64,000 bases of DNA. Origin: an uncultured Bacilli bacterium (GTDB taxonomy: Bacteria; Bacillota_I; Bacilli_A; RF39; UBA660). Every line of letters begins with the position of its first letter. Within the stretch, counting starts at the first letter, position 1. A program made the position numbers and the translations under genes. The notes below the pieces were generated by a model, which did no database searches, was not told the DNA's origin, and saw only the letters and a program-made list of their open reading frames with translations. The stretch spans positions 1-64,000 of the forward strand of contig CAKOPW010000002.1 in assembly GCA_934101115.1 (NCBI GenBank), in the 5' to 3' direction. Shown in pieces: positions 1-8,647 of this stretch.

Positions 1-2
1 CA

Positions 3-116
3 GTAAATATTGTTAATCGTGTTTCGGGTATCCTTTATACAACAAAAGATGTTTCATATGGAGAGAATGGATTTGAAGCTGATTCTGATTTCTGTAGTAA
101 AAAATGTGGATGGTAA
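3..116 (+). CDS. C-terminal tail of an unidentified protein (cut by window edge)
   Basis: The frame is open from the window edge to a TAA at 114-116 and encodes about 37 residues ending in a Cys-rich tail (DFCSKKCGW). A terminator hairpin overlaps the stop codon, as at the ends of other genes here, which supports real coding sequence. Too little is present to name the family. In Bacillus the gene before spoVS is ymdB, but I cannot recognise ymdB in this fragment. Confidence 0.4.
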   Translation, partial: VNIVNRVSGILYTTKDVSYGENGFEADSDFCSKKCGW

Positions 117-131
117 AACATCTGCATTTTT
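101..131 (+). terminator. Intrinsic terminator after the upstream gene
   Basis: The arms TGTGGATG (105-112) and CATCTGCA (119-126) pair with two G-U pairs, extended by A/T pairs, and are followed by a T run. The hairpin overlaps the stop codon of the partial gene. Confidence 0.7.
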
Positions 132-174
132 TTATTTGTTTTTCATATTATTAATTAGAAAGGAAAAAATAATT

Positions 175-435
175 ATGGAAACATTAAAAGTATCAAGTAA
201 ATCAAATCCTAGTAAGGTTGCAGGTGCAATTGCAAATGTATTTAGAAATACTGGCTCAGTGGAAATACAAACTATTGGAGCAGGTAGTTTAAATCAAGCA
301 ATTAAAGCTGTATGTATTGCACGAGGATTTGTTGCACCAAGTGGTAAAAACTTAGTAGTTATTCCTGCTTTTTCGGATATAACAATTGAAGGTGAAGAGA
401 AAACAGCAATTAAACTTATTATAGAAGCAAAATAG
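175..435 (+). CDS. spoVS: Stage V sporulation protein S (SpoVS)
   Basis: An 86-residue protein, the usual SpoVS length. It opens with METLKVSSKSNPSKVAGAIA and contains the family-typical stretches GAGSLNQAIKAVCIARGFV and PAFSDI. SpoVS is a small Alba-like protein needed for late sporulation in Bacillus; its biochemical role is poorly defined. I chose the ATG at 175 because an AGAAAGGA ribosome site lies just upstream and the protein then starts at the conserved N-terminus. The longer reading from position 10 has no ribosome site and runs through the preceding terminator. With the spoVA block at 59-61 kb it points to a spore former. Confidence 0.93.
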   Translation: METLKVSSKSNPSKVAGAIANVFRNTGSVEIQTIGAGSLNQAIKAVCIARGFVAPSGKNLVVIPAFSDITIEGEEKTAIKLIIEAK

Positions 436-446
436 CTTCTTTTTTC
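423..446 (+). terminator. Intrinsic terminator of spoVS
   Basis: AGAAGC (423-428), loop AAAATA, then GCTTCT (435-440) and a T run. The stem overlaps the spoVS stop codon, a compact arrangement repeated throughout the window. Confidence 0.75.
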
Positions 447-464
447 ATGAAAAAAAATATAGGA

Positions 465-1661
465 TTATCTATATTTTTCATCAATCACATCATTAAATGT
501 TTTATTTATAAAATCATGAGTTAGTCCTAGACTATATCTATAATGGCTTTGCTCATATTTTGTTGTATAATCACTGAAAGGAATTAATTCAAAATTTTTC
601 ATTGAAGAATCAAAGTAATTTATTATTGGCTCGGCTTTGATTTCTTTAAATGTTATATTATTATCATTATCAAGTTCTAGTTTTATTTTTGAAAGTAACC
701 CAAATTGATATGCATTATCAAATGTTTCTTGTCCTTTAGGAGTTCTTGCAATATCATCATCTGCTGATACAAAATTTCCAAGTGAGTAATAAACTAAAGT
801 GTTATTAATCATTTCAATTGGTTGAATAGAATGTGAGTGACTTCCTACAACAATGTTTACTCCTAAGTCACTTAAATATTTGGCTAATTCTTTTTGTTCG
901 TTGTTAGGTACAAAAGTAAATTCAGTTCCCCAGTGCATTAGAACAATAACAACATCAGAATTTTTCTTTAAATAATCAACTTGTTCTTTAATTTTGTCTT
1001 TTAGTATCTCTTTAGTATAAGGATCTTTATAATAGTTTATTAGGTCAACATTTTCTTTTGTTGGTTTAATATTTGTTCCTAAAGTAAAAGAAGCAAATCC
1101 AACTTTTATTCCGTTTTTTTCAAGTATTCTTGTTTTTTGACTACTTGAATTTTTTTCTGTTCCAATGGTTTCAATCTTGGTATTGTTTTTAAAGAAGTCT
1201 ATTGTTGAATTTATTCCATCTAAGCCTCGATCATACGAATGATTGTTAGCTGTTGATAATATTTGAAAGTCAAGAGATGCAACAAGCGAACCAACCCAAC
1301 TTGGAGCACAGAAGTTATATCCGTCTCCACTGGTTTTCATTTTGTCATTTCCAATAACAACTTCCATATTTCCAATTGATATATCATCGTCTTCAAAATA
1401 TTTTTTTACTCGATTAAAGTATAGTTCTTTGCTTTCGCCGTTTTCTACTGCTTTTTCATAAGGACTTTCAAATAGTAAGTCACCTACAACAGTTAAATTT
1501 AATTCTTTATTCTTATTTTCAACAACGTTAGTAATTGTTTCTTTTGTTTGATCACTTTCATTTTCATTTTTCTTTATCTTACCTGAAATTACATATATTA
1601 ATGATAAAGATATAAGAATTAGTATAAGAAAAAATGCTAAAATGTTCTTCTTTAATTTCAT
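465..1661 (-). CDS. CapA-family (PGA_cap) metallophosphatase-like surface protein
   Basis: A 398-residue protein of the CapA/PgsA family, first described in poly-gamma-glutamate capsule synthesis and related to calcineurin-type metallophosphatases. Residues about 8-27 form one signal anchor, followed by a charged linker. Family motifs in order: VVGDLLF, GNMEVVIG, ANNHSYDRGLDG, MHWGTEF, GSHSHSIQPIE and YYSLGNF, with the Asp, Asn and His residues expected for a metal site. An AGGTGAT ribosome site precedes the ATG at 1661. It is the only minus-strand gene in this area. No other capsule genes are nearby, so the link to poly-gamma-glutamate is only by family; a cell-envelope phosphodiesterase or phosphatase role is equally possible. 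Confidence 0.85.
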   Translation of the reverse strand: MKLKKNILAFFLILILISLSLIYVISGKIKKNENESDQTKETITNVVENKNKELNLTVVGDLLFESPYEKAVENGESKELYFNRVKKYFEDDDISIGNMEVVIGNDKMKTSGDGYNFCAPSWVGSLVASLDFQILSTANNHSYDRGLDGINSTIDFFKNNTKIETIGTEKNSSSQKTRILEKNGIKVGFASFTLGTNIKPTKENVDLINYYKDPYTKEILKDKIKEQVDYLKKNSDVVIVLMHWGTEFTFVPNNEQKELAKYLSDLGVNIVVGSHSHSIQPIEMINNTLVYYSLGNFVSADDDIARTPKGQETFDNAYQFGLLSKIKLELDNDNNITFKEIKAEPIINYFDSSMKNFELIPFSDYTTKYEQSHYRYSLGLTHDFINKTFNDVIDEKYR

Positions 1662-1702
1662 AAAATCACCTGATTAAATTTTATCACATAAAGTAATTGT
1701 TG

Positions 1703-1711
1703 TGGTATAAT
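1703..1711 (+). promoter_or_regulatory. Extended -10 promoter for recX
   Basis: TGGTATAAT is an extended -10 element 19 bases before the recX start. No convincing -35 box is seen, as is usual for extended -10 promoters. Confidence 0.6.
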
Positions 1712-1729
1712 TTCCTTTAAGGAGACATT

Positions 1730-2473
1730 ATGAAAATAAAAAAATACACTAAAGATAAAGGCAATAAATATAAAGTATTAATTGATGATACTAATTATAC
1801 ATTATACGATGATGTTATAGTTAAATATTCACTTCTTTTAAGAAATGAAATAAGTGAAAAAGAACTCAAAACTATTGTAGAAGAAAATGACAAACTTTCG
1901 AGTTATTATGACTCAATTAAATATATTACTAAAAAAATGCGTTCTAAATTGGAGATAAAAGAGTTTTTAAGAAAAAAAATGGTAAATGAAAAAGTAATTG
2001 ATGAAACAATAAAAAAATTGGAAGAAAATCATTTTTTAAATGAAGAATTATTTATTAAAGCATATGTTAATGATCAAATAAATTTGACAAATAATGGAAA
2101 AAATAAAATCCTTAAAGGTTTAGTAAAACTTGGTATAGATAACGATTCAGCTAGCAGTTATTTAGATGATATAGATAATGAAGTATTTATATCAAAAATA
2201 GATAAGTATGTTGATAAAAAAATAAGTACCAATAAAAATAGTTCAATGTTTATGCTTAAAAATAAAATAATGACTGATTTAATAAATTTAGGATATGATA
2301 AGAGTGATATTGTTGACGTTCTTAATTCTAAAACAATAAATGATGATGAAGCAAGAAAACGTGAATATGAAAAAATAAAAAGAAGTTTGGAAAAAAAATA
2401 TTCTGGAGATGTGTTAGAATATAAGATAAGAGAAAAGTTATATAGGAAAGGATTTAGAAGTAATGAAATATAA
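1730..2473 (+). CDS. recX: RecX-family regulator of RecA
   Basis: A 247-residue protein with the RecX pattern of tandem three-helix repeats: an N-terminal extension, then repeats such as KMRSKLEIKEFLRKK and KLEENHFLNEELFIKAYVND, ending in YKIREKLYRKGF. RecX binds RecA filaments and limits recombination and SOS induction. An AAGGAGA ribosome site lies directly before the ATG. The length is within the long Gram-positive RecX range (about 250-270). The next small gene overlaps its end by 11 bases, so they are probably co-transcribed. Confidence 0.85.
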   Translation: MKIKKYTKDKGNKYKVLIDDTNYTLYDDVIVKYSLLLRNEISEKELKTIVEENDKLSSYYDSIKYITKKMRSKLEIKEFLRKKMVNEKVIDETIKKLEENHFLNEELFIKAYVNDQINLTNNGKNKILKGLVKLGIDNDSASSYLDDIDNEVFISKIDKYVDKKISTNKNSSMFMLKNKIMTDLINLGYDKSDIVDVLNSKTINDDEARKREYEKIKRSLEKKYSGDVLEYKIREKLYRKGFRSNEI

Positions 2474-2762
2474 ATATGATATTTTAAGTAAAGAAGAAAA
2501 ACGTGCATTAAAGAATGAGTATAAAAACAGTACTGAAGAAAATAAAAAAATGTATAAAAAAATTAATAGAATTAAAATACTTTGCACAATAGGTATTATT
2601 TATGCAATTGTAATGATGGTACTAGATTTTTCACTTCGTTTAAGTTTAGTTAATAAGATATTAGATTGTTTACTTTTGTTATTCTGTTTAATATTTATGG
2701 TTAAGATAAATGATATAACAAGAATGACTTTAACAAAATATTTGAAATCAAAGAAAAAGTAG
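2463..2762 (+). CDS. Small membrane protein, two predicted TM helices, unknown function
   Basis: A 99-residue protein with a highly charged N-terminal region (about residues 1-37, rich in Lys and Glu) and two hydrophobic helices at about 40-60 and 65-85, ending in a basic tail. It overlaps the end of recX by 11 bases, suggesting translational coupling. I do not recognise a family. Confidence 0.7.
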   Translation: MKYKYDILSKEEKRALKNEYKNSTEENKKMYKKINRIKILCTIGIIYAIVMMVLDFSLRLSLVNKILDCLLLLFCLIFMVKINDITRMTLTKYLKSKKK

Positions 2763-2795
2763 TTATATATTTTTTCTTTTTTTATATTATTTAGT

Positions 2796-3833
2796 ATGAG
2801 AAAATATATTTTAATTTTATTAATTTGTTTATTAATTCCAGTTTCTGTAAATGCAACTAGTGTTGTTATGGATATGGATTCTAAAAGAGTTTTGTCTGGA
2901 AGTGCAGAAAATGAAACAAAGTTAATTGCGTCAACTACTAAAATATTAACTGCTATGGTAGTAATCAATAATACCGATATAAAAAATATAGTTACGGTAG
3001 ATGAAAACGTTTTAAAAAGTTTTGGATCGGGCATATATATAGAAATTGGTGAAAAGATAAGTGTTGAAGATTTACTTTATGGGCTTCTTTTAAGAAGTGG
3101 AAATGATGCTGCTATTGCACTGGCGTGTTATGTTGGAGGATCAATGGAGGGATTTTCAATATTGATGAATAATTTGGCCTCTTCAATTGGTATGACTAAT
3201 TCAAATTTTATTAATGCAAGCGGACTTGAAAATGAAAAGGGTGAAGGAAATACTTCGACAGCAAAGGATATGGCAATACTTATGAGTTACGCTATGCAAA
3301 ATGATATATTTAAACGTATTACTTCTACAAAGCATCATGTAGTAAAAACTAATTATAAGACTTATGATTGGTACAATAAAAATAAACTTTTGAGTATGTA
3401 TAAATATACAACTGGTGGTAAAACAGGATTTACTAAAAAAGCTTATAGAACTTTAGTTACAAGTGCAAGTAAAGATAATAAAAACTTAGTTGTTGTAACA
3501 TTGGATGAAGCAAATGATTTTGATAAACATAAATATCTATATGAAACCACATTTAAAAAATATAAAAAGGTAAAAGTAGTAGACGCTTCGACATTTTTAA
3601 AAAGTGAAGGTTTAAAAGTTAATAAAGATATAGACATGCTTTTAAGTGATGATGAAATTGGAAAAGTAGAGGTTGATGTTGTTTATACTGATGACGTAAC
3701 TGATCGTGTTGGTTATGTAAATGTATCTTTAAATGATGTAGTTTATTATAAAGAGGATATTTATTTGTATGATAAAAAAGAAGATTCTTTTTTCTATAAA
3801 TTAAAGAGTAAAATACTTTCAATTTTTAAGTAA
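2796..3833 (+). CDS. D-alanyl-D-alanine carboxypeptidase (penicillin-binding protein 5/DacF type)
   Basis: A 345-residue serine carboxypeptidase that trims the last D-Ala of peptidoglycan stem peptides outside the membrane. It has a signal peptide (residues 1-20, ending VNA) and the three catalytic motifs of the S11 family: STTK (SxxK), SGN in LRSGNDAAIAL, and KTG in GGKTGFTKKA. The C-terminal part (from about 265) is a beta domain ending in a basic amphipathic helix, as in PBP5-like enzymes that rest on the membrane. The start is the first ATG; no strong ribosome site is seen. In spore formers the homologue dacF lies near spoIIA, but here it is far from the sigF block, so I do not apply that symbol. 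Confidence 0.88.
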   Translation: MRKYILILLICLLIPVSVNATSVVMDMDSKRVLSGSAENETKLIASTTKILTAMVVINNTDIKNIVTVDENVLKSFGSGIYIEIGEKISVEDLLYGLLLRSGNDAAIALACYVGGSMEGFSILMNNLASSIGMTNSNFINASGLENEKGEGNTSTAKDMAILMSYAMQNDIFKRITSTKHHVVKTNYKTYDWYNKNKLLSMYKYTTGGKTGFTKKAYRTLVTSASKDNKNLVVVTLDEANDFDKHKYLYETTFKKYKKVKVVDASTFLKSEGLKVNKDIDMLLSDDEIGKVEVDVVYTDDVTDRVGYVNVSLNDVVYYKEDIYLYDKKEDSFFYKLKSKILSIFK

Positions 3834-3857
3834 AGATATTAATTTATCTTTTTTTTT
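3832..3857 (+). terminator. Intrinsic terminator of the carboxypeptidase gene
   Basis: AAAGATA (3832-3838), loop TTAATT, TATCTTT (3845-3851), then a T run. It overlaps the stop codon. Confidence 0.75.
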
Positions 3858-3865
3858 GGTACAAT
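3857..3865 (+). promoter_or_regulatory. Extended -10 promoter for rluB-rumA
   Basis: TGGTACAAT lies at the end of the terminator T run. Transcription would start near 3872, which excludes the upstream ATG at 3870 as the rluB start and supports 3885. Confidence 0.55.
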
Positions 3866-3884
3866 ACTTATGAGTGGTGATTTT

Positions 3885-4610
3885 ATGGAAAGATTACAAA
3901 AAGTTATAGCTGCTTCAGGTGTTGCATCTAGAAGAAAAGCTGAAGAATTAATATTAAAAGGATGCGTAACTGTTAATGGAGAAAAAGTAACGGAACTTGG
4001 AACAAAAGTTAATGGAAATGATTTAATATGTGTTAATGGAAAAAGTATAACTGAAGAGGATAAAGTATATTTTATGCTTAATAAACCAAGAGGTGTAATA
4101 TCTTCTGCTAAGGATGAATTAAATCGTAAGACAGTTGTGGATTTAATTGATACTGATAAAAGGATTTATCCAATTGGTAGACTTGATTATGATACAACAG
4201 GACTTTTACTTTTGACAAATGATGGTGAGCTTTCAAATATATTAACACATCCAAATTTTAATGTTGAAAAAACTTATATTGCTAAGCTTAATAAATTTTT
4301 AGAACCAAGTGATTTTATGAAATTAAAAAACGGTGTAATGATTGATGGAATAATGTGTAAACCAACCAAAGTTAGATTAAAAGAAAACAATAAAATTAAA
4401 AATTATGCTTACGTAGAAGTTACAATTGTTGAGGGAAGAAATCACATTATAAAAAGATTATTTATGGAATTAGGCTACTTAGTTGATAAATTAACAAGAA
4501 CAAGTTATGCTGGTATGTCTTTAGGAACAATGAAAAGTGGAGAATATAGAAGCTTAACTATAAAAGAAGTAAAAAGGTTATATGAATATGGAACAAGTAA
4601 CAATAAATAA
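3885..4610 (+). CDS. rluB: Ribosomal large subunit pseudouridine synthase B (RluB/RsuA family)
   Basis: A 241-residue enzyme. Residues 1-60 form an S4 RNA-binding domain (ERLQKVIAASGVASRRKAEELI). The rest is the RsuA/RluB/E/F-type catalytic domain with GRLDYDTTGLLLLTNDGE, where the Asp of RLDYDTTG is the catalytic residue that isomerises uridine in 23S rRNA. The ATG at 3885 follows a GTGGTGAT ribosome site. Its end overlaps the next gene by 29 bases, so the two rRNA-modification genes form one operon. Confidence 0.9.
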   Translation: MERLQKVIAASGVASRRKAEELILKGCVTVNGEKVTELGTKVNGNDLICVNGKSITEEDKVYFMLNKPRGVISSAKDELNRKTVVDLIDTDKRIYPIGRLDYDTTGLLLLTNDGELSNILTHPNFNVEKTYIAKLNKFLEPSDFMKLKNGVMIDGIMCKPTKVRLKENNKIKNYAYVEVTIVEGRNHIIKRLFMELGYLVDKLTRTSYAGMSLGTMKSGEYRSLTIKEVKRLYEYGTSNNK

Positions 4611-5787
4611 ACTTGATAATAAAGGAAGAGGTATCGGCTATTATCATAACAAAATTATTTTTATTAAAAATGCTTTACCTGGAGAAGAAGTAGTATTAAA
4701 AAATATCTGCGAATATAAAAAATATTTTACAGCTGAAGTAGACAAGCTTATAAAAACAAGTGATTTAAGAAATACTCCGAAGTGTCCTTATTATGATGTC
4801 TGTGGCGGATGTAATTTAATGCATGTTGGTATTGATTATCAAGAGGAATACAAGTATGAAAAAGTAAGGGATATTTTAAAAAAGTATGCTCATATTACAG
4901 ATAATATTAAATTTGTAAAAAACAATAAAGAACTTTTTTATCGTAATAAGATTACTTTGCATGTACATAATGGCGAAGTTGGATACTATAATGATGAAAC
5001 TCATCAATTTGTTAATGTTAATAACTGCTTAATTGTTAACAATGAAATAAATGAATTTATTAAAAAGAATTTAATAAAAGTCAATAATGGTGAAATTGTT
5101 ATAAGAGTAAATTATGAAGGAAAGATATTGGTTTCGGTAAAAAGCGAAGAAAGTGTTTCTTTTAATGATTTAGATAATTGCAACATAGCTGGAATTGTTG
5201 TAAATGATAAATGCGTTTATGGAGAACCTTATTTTTATGATTATATTGGTGATTTTAAGTTTAAAGTAAGTTATAACTCGTTTTTTCAAGTTAATAATTA
5301 TATGGCAAGCAATATATTTATGATTTTAAAAAGCAATTTAAAGGGTAAAAATTTGCTTGATTTATATTGTGGAGTTGGAACTTTAGGATTGAGTTTAAAG
5401 GATAATTTTGAAACAATTTATGGCGTTGAAAAAATTGAAAATGCAATTTTAGATGCCAAAGAAAATGCTTTGATAAATGATTGCCATAATGCTCACTTTT
5501 TTGCTGGGGATACGTATGAGGTTTTAAAAAAAATTGATGTTTATTTTGATACTATTATAGTTGATCCTCCTAGAAGCGGACTTAATGAGGAAACAAGAAA
5601 TTTAATATTAAAGTTAAAACCTGAGAATATTTGTTATGTTTCTTGTGATCCTTTTACTTTAGCTCGTGATTTAACTTATTTTAATGAATTTTATAATGTT
5701 GAAAAAATCAATGCACTTGATATGTTTCCGAATACTTATCACGTTGAGTGCGTGTCTGTGCTATGTCGTAAAACCCTTATAAAATAA
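4582..5787 (+). CDS. 23S rRNA (uracil-5-)-methyltransferase, RumA/RlmD/RlmCD family; 3' end supplied by the ICE
   Basis: A 401-residue SAM-dependent RNA methyltransferase. Residues 1-55 form a TRAM domain. A Cys cluster CPYYDVCGGC suggests an iron-sulfur site. The SAM-binding motif is LLDLYCGVGTLGLSL, then DPPRSGLNEE, and the catalytic Cys is in YVSCDPFTLARDL. This 3' end is a known hot spot for ICE insertion. The terminal residues HVECVSVLCRKTLIK come from a sequence next to the element; a second rumA tail (HVETVCIMEKK) lies at 34623-34658. The gene is therefore intact but chimeric. ATG 4582 fits the AAAGG ribosome site better than ATG 4588. Confidence 0.9.
   Translation: MNMEQVTINKLDNKGRGIGYYHNKIIFIKNALPGEEVVLKNICEYKKYFTAEVDKLIKTSDLRNTPKCPYYDVCGGCNLMHVGIDYQEEYKYEKVRDILKKYAHITDNIKFVKNNKELFYRNKITLHVHNGEVGYYNDETHQFVNVNNCLIVNNEINEFIKKNLIKVNNGEIVIRVNYEGKILVSVKSEESVSFNDLDNCNIAGIVVNDKCVYGEPYFYDYIGDFKFKVSYNSFFQVNNYMASNIFMILKSNLKGKNLLDLYCGVGTLGLSLKDNFETIYGVEKIENAILDAKENALINDCHNAHFFAGDTYEVLKKIDVYFDTIIVDPPRSGLNEETRNLILKLKPENICYVSCDPFTLARDLTYFNEFYNVEKINALDMFPNTYHVECVSVLCRKTLIK
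5725..5787 (+). other. Left ICE-chromosome junction (attL region) inside the rumA 3' end
   Basis: The codons for T-Y-H-V-E-C-V here align with those for T-W-H-V-E-T-V at 34617-34640. The shared pattern (AC, CA, GT, GA, CGTGT) brackets the crossover, but the exact core cannot be fixed without an empty site or the attP sequence. Confidence 0.65.
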
Positions 5788-5866
5788 GGACTTTGTAAAA
5801 TTTCAAATCTTAAAAATTTCATTTTTTTTGATAATAAATTGAGAAAAATTATAAAAAAATATATAA

Positions 5867-5942
5867 CCTAGTTTGCGTATGGTATGTTTGCACATACTAC
5901 CTTAAAGATGTCTTAATGGCATCTTTTTTTATGCGGACTAGG
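5867..5942 (+). ncRNA. Structured leader (candidate cis-regulatory RNA) at the left end of the ICE
   Basis: A 13-pair outer stem joins 5867-5879 (CCTAGTTTGCGTA) with 5930-5942 (TATGCGGACTAGG). Two G-U pairs replace what would be T/G mismatches in DNA, favouring function as RNA. Inside are hairpin GTATGT-TTGC-ACATAC (5882-5897) and hairpin AAAGATG-N9-CATCTTT (5904-5926), followed by a T run that makes it terminator-like. It lies upstream of parA, the first gene of the element. It could be an attenuator or a DNA-level site such as an origin; no known RNA family is recognised. Confidence 0.55.
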
Positions 5943-6078
5943 ATGAACAAATAGATTACTTATAAATTTAAACATATCATAACTAACGAAATGCAAATTG
6001 TATTTTATTCGTTTTTATACCCCAAAAAAGGGATACATAGCCATTATCAAGATGGCTAAAAAAGAAGGAGGTGAGCAG

Positions 6079-6906
6079 ATGAAAGAAGGTAAGATTATAG
6101 CAATCTCTAATCAGAAAGGAGGAACAGCAAAAACAACTTCTACATTTAGTCTTGGAGTAGCACTTGCTAAAAAAGGACAAAAAGTCTTATTAGTAGATGC
6201 TGATCCACAAGGAGATTTAACAACTTATATGGGATGGCATAATGTAGATGAGATACCTATTACTTTAGCAACACTTATGCAAGATTCAATAACTGATAAA
6301 GATGTGAATCCAAAAGAAGCAATCCTTCACCATAGTGAAGGTGTAGATTTAATTCCATCTAATCTAGAGCTTTCTTCATTAGAAGTAAGTTTAGTAAATG
6401 CAATGAGTAGAGAATATACGATGAAAAATGTCTTAAATGGTTTAAAGAAAGATTATGATTATGTACTAATTGATTGTATGCCAAGTTTAGGAATGATAAC
6501 AATTAATGCTCTTGCTTGTGCAGATAAAGTTATAATTCCTGTACAAAGTCAGTTTTTAGCTACTAAGGGTATGGGACACTTGTTACAAACAGTAATTAAA
6601 GTCAGAAAGAAAATTAATCCTAACTTAGAAGTAGGAGGAATATTACTTTCTTTAGTTGATGAGAGAACAAGATTAGCTAGGAATATTAGGCAAGAATTAA
6701 ATGACACTTATGGAATGGTATTTAAAATATTTGATACACAAATTCCAAGAGCAATAAAAATTGCTGAATCAACAGCACAGGGGCAAAGTATATTTTCATA
6801 TGATAAAAATAGTAAAGTTGCACTTGCTTATGAGAATTTTGCAAAGGAGGTATTGAAAGATGGAACAAAAGAAAAACATAGACCTAACAACATTCAAGTT
6901 AGATGA
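6079..6906 (+). CDS. parA: ParA-family partition ATPase (ICE)
   Basis: A 275-residue Walker-type ATPase of the ParA/Soj family. The deviant Walker A motif is NQKGGTAKTT (residues 11-20), Walker A-prime is DADPQGD, and Walker B is YVLIDCMPSLG. ParA with ParB helps segregate or stabilise the excised circular element. The start at 6079 follows an exceptionally strong AGAAGGAGGTGA ribosome site; the longer reading from 5998 has none. The end overlaps parB by 47 bases. As the first ICE gene it probably leads the long plus-strand transfer operon. Confidence 0.92.
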   Translation: MKEGKIIAISNQKGGTAKTTSTFSLGVALAKKGQKVLLVDADPQGDLTTYMGWHNVDEIPITLATLMQDSITDKDVNPKEAILHHSEGVDLIPSNLELSSLEVSLVNAMSREYTMKNVLNGLKKDYDYVLIDCMPSLGMITINALACADKVIIPVQSQFLATKGMGHLLQTVIKVRKKINPNLEVGGILLSLVDERTRLARNIRQELNDTYGMVFKIFDTQIPRAIKIAESTAQGQSIFSYDKNSKVALAYENFAKEVLKDGTKEKHRPNNIQVR

Positions 6907-7789
6907 TTTCTTTTCAACTCAAGAAGACAGAGATGAAGATAAGAAAGAAAAAGTAGAAATAATTGATTTATCTTTAATAGATGATTTTCCAGAGCATCCA
7001 TTTAAGGTACAAGAAAATGAAGATTTATCAAAGTTAAAAGAAAGTATAAAAGATAATGGTGTATTAGAACCAATTATTGTAAGAAAAAAAGAAAATAATA
7101 GATATGAAATAATTGCAGGACATAGGAGAAAATTTGCTTCTGAATTATTAGGTAATAACTTTATACCATGTATAGTTAGAGATATGACAAAAGAAGAAGC
7201 AATAGTATATATGGTAGATTCAAATCTTCATAGAACTAATATTCTTCCAAGTGAAAAAGCAAAAGCCTATAAGATGAAAATGAATGCAATAAAAAATATT
7301 AAAGGTGGACCACTGGGCCACAATGCTAGAACTAGAGATATACTAGGTGAAGAAAATTCAGAAAGTGGAAGACAAGTACAAAGATATTTACGTTTGAATG
7401 AATTGATACCAGAGCTTTTAGAAATGGTAGATAATTCAGTTTTAAACGAAAAACCAGCAATAGCATTGAGACCAGCAGTTGAAATATCATATTTATCTAA
7501 GGATGAACAAGAAATGCTTTTTAATTCAATAGAATATTCTGATGCAACTCCATCTCATGCACAAGCAATAAAATTAAGAAAAGAGAGTGAGTTAAATGGG
7601 TTAACAGAGGAATTTATTGAAAATTTAATGAATGAAGAAAAGCCTAATCAAATAACTAAAATTAAAATTAGTGAAAATAAGATTAAATCAGTGATGCCTA
7701 AAAATTATAAAGTAAATAATATGGAAGATTTTATTGTAAAAGCAGTTGAATATTATAGTAGGCATTTAAATAGAGATAGAGAGCGATAA
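6860..7789 (+). CDS. parB: ParB-family DNA-binding partition protein (ICE)
   Basis: A 309-residue protein with the ParB/Srx-like nuclease fold: LIDDFPEHPF, then IKDNGVLEPIIVR and AGHRRKFASELLG, followed by DSNLHRTNILPSEKAKAYK and a helix-turn-helix region around RQVQRYLRLNELIPELLE. The start lies inside the end of parA with an AAGGAGG ribosome site 8 bases before the ATG, so expression is coupled. Together they form the usual partition pair at the left end of Tn1549-like elements. Confidence 0.92.
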   Translation: MEQKKNIDLTTFKLDDFFSTQEDRDEDKKEKVEIIDLSLIDDFPEHPFKVQENEDLSKLKESIKDNGVLEPIIVRKKENNRYEIIAGHRRKFASELLGNNFIPCIVRDMTKEEAIVYMVDSNLHRTNILPSEKAKAYKMKMNAIKNIKGGPLGHNARTRDILGEENSESGRQVQRYLRLNELIPELLEMVDNSVLNEKPAIALRPAVEISYLSKDEQEMLFNSIEYSDATPSHAQAIKLRKESELNGLTEEFIENLMNEEKPNQITKIKISENKIKSVMPKNYKVNNMEDFIVKAVEYYSRHLNRDRER

Positions 7790-7801
7790 TTAAATCTTTT
7801 T

Positions 7802-8587
7802 ATGAGAGAAGACAATAAATTGAATGCACAAGAATTTGAAATTAATAGAAAAAATAATTATACGATTGTAGATAACTCTATTTTACGAAATAAAAAAATA
7901 TCTTTAAAAGCCGTTGGGTTGTTATGCAAAATGTATAGCTTACCACCTGATTGGGATTATTCATTTAATGGATTAGTTTCGATATGTTCAGAAAGTAAGT
8001 CAGCAGTAAGATCAGCAATTAATGAATTGAAAAGATTTGGTTATATTGATATATTGAAAGAACAAAATTCTAAAGGGTTATTCGTTTATAAATATAAAGT
8101 ATTTGATACTCCTCAGGAATACATTTTAGAAAAAAATAATCCAGGACCCGATTTTCCAGCTATGGATCATCCAACGTTGGATAACCAGCAACAATTAAAT
8201 ACTAATAAATTAAATAATAAAAAATATGATAAATATGATAAATCGACTTACGTCAATAATTCTAGATTTTTAAATGAATTAATTAAGTCTGGATATATAA
8301 CGATTGAGGATAATGATATTAAAAACTACTATGAATTGTTTAATAATATAATGCAAGAGTATTCTTCTGAAGATATTTATACTTCTATTCATTACATTAC
8401 ATCAAAAATCAAATTAAATAAATTTAGAGATGAAGATGGAAATGAAATTTCTAATAAATTTGGTTATTTTAATAATGCTTTAAAAAGTAATTTAAATAAG
8501 TTGGAGTATATGAAAAGTGAAACTGATTTATATGGTGATGACTTATTTGATGACATTTTAAATGTTAAAAGTGATAATGAAAGATAA
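7802..8587 (+). CDS. Helix-turn-helix (DnaD/replisome-organiser-like) protein, probable ICE replication protein
   Basis: A 261-residue protein. Residues about 15-95 form a winged-helix domain of the kind found in plasmid and ICE replication proteins (NNYTIVDNSILRNKKISLKA, then SESKSAVRSAINELKRFGYI). A low-complexity Asn/Gln/Lys linker follows (about 115-145), then a C-terminal helical domain. No ATPase or relaxase motif is seen. Position directly after parAB suggests a role in replicating the circular intermediate. Function is inferred from the domain and context. Confidence 0.65.
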   Translation: MREDNKLNAQEFEINRKNNYTIVDNSILRNKKISLKAVGLLCKMYSLPPDWDYSFNGLVSICSESKSAVRSAINELKRFGYIDILKEQNSKGLFVYKYKVFDTPQEYILEKNNPGPDFPAMDHPTLDNQQQLNTNKLNNKKYDKYDKSTYVNNSRFLNELIKSGYITIEDNDIKNYYELFNNIMQEYSSEDIYTSIHYITSKIKLNKFRDEDGNEISNKFGYFNNALKSNLNKLEYMKSETDLYGDDLFDDILNVKSDNER

Positions 8588-8647
8588 ATTCGCACATTTT
8601 AAATTAATTTAAATTTATGTAAAAATGATTCAAAGGAGTGATACAAA

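Noticed and set aside
10..174. N-terminal extension of spoVS
   Set aside because: It runs through another open tail and a terminator, has no ribosome site and is absent from SpoVS proteins; the start at 175 is clear.
5881..5901. oriT at the left ICE end
   Set aside because: The palindrome belongs to a larger RNA-type structure with G-U pairs and is far from the mobilisation genes, while 13793-13858 is in the expected place.
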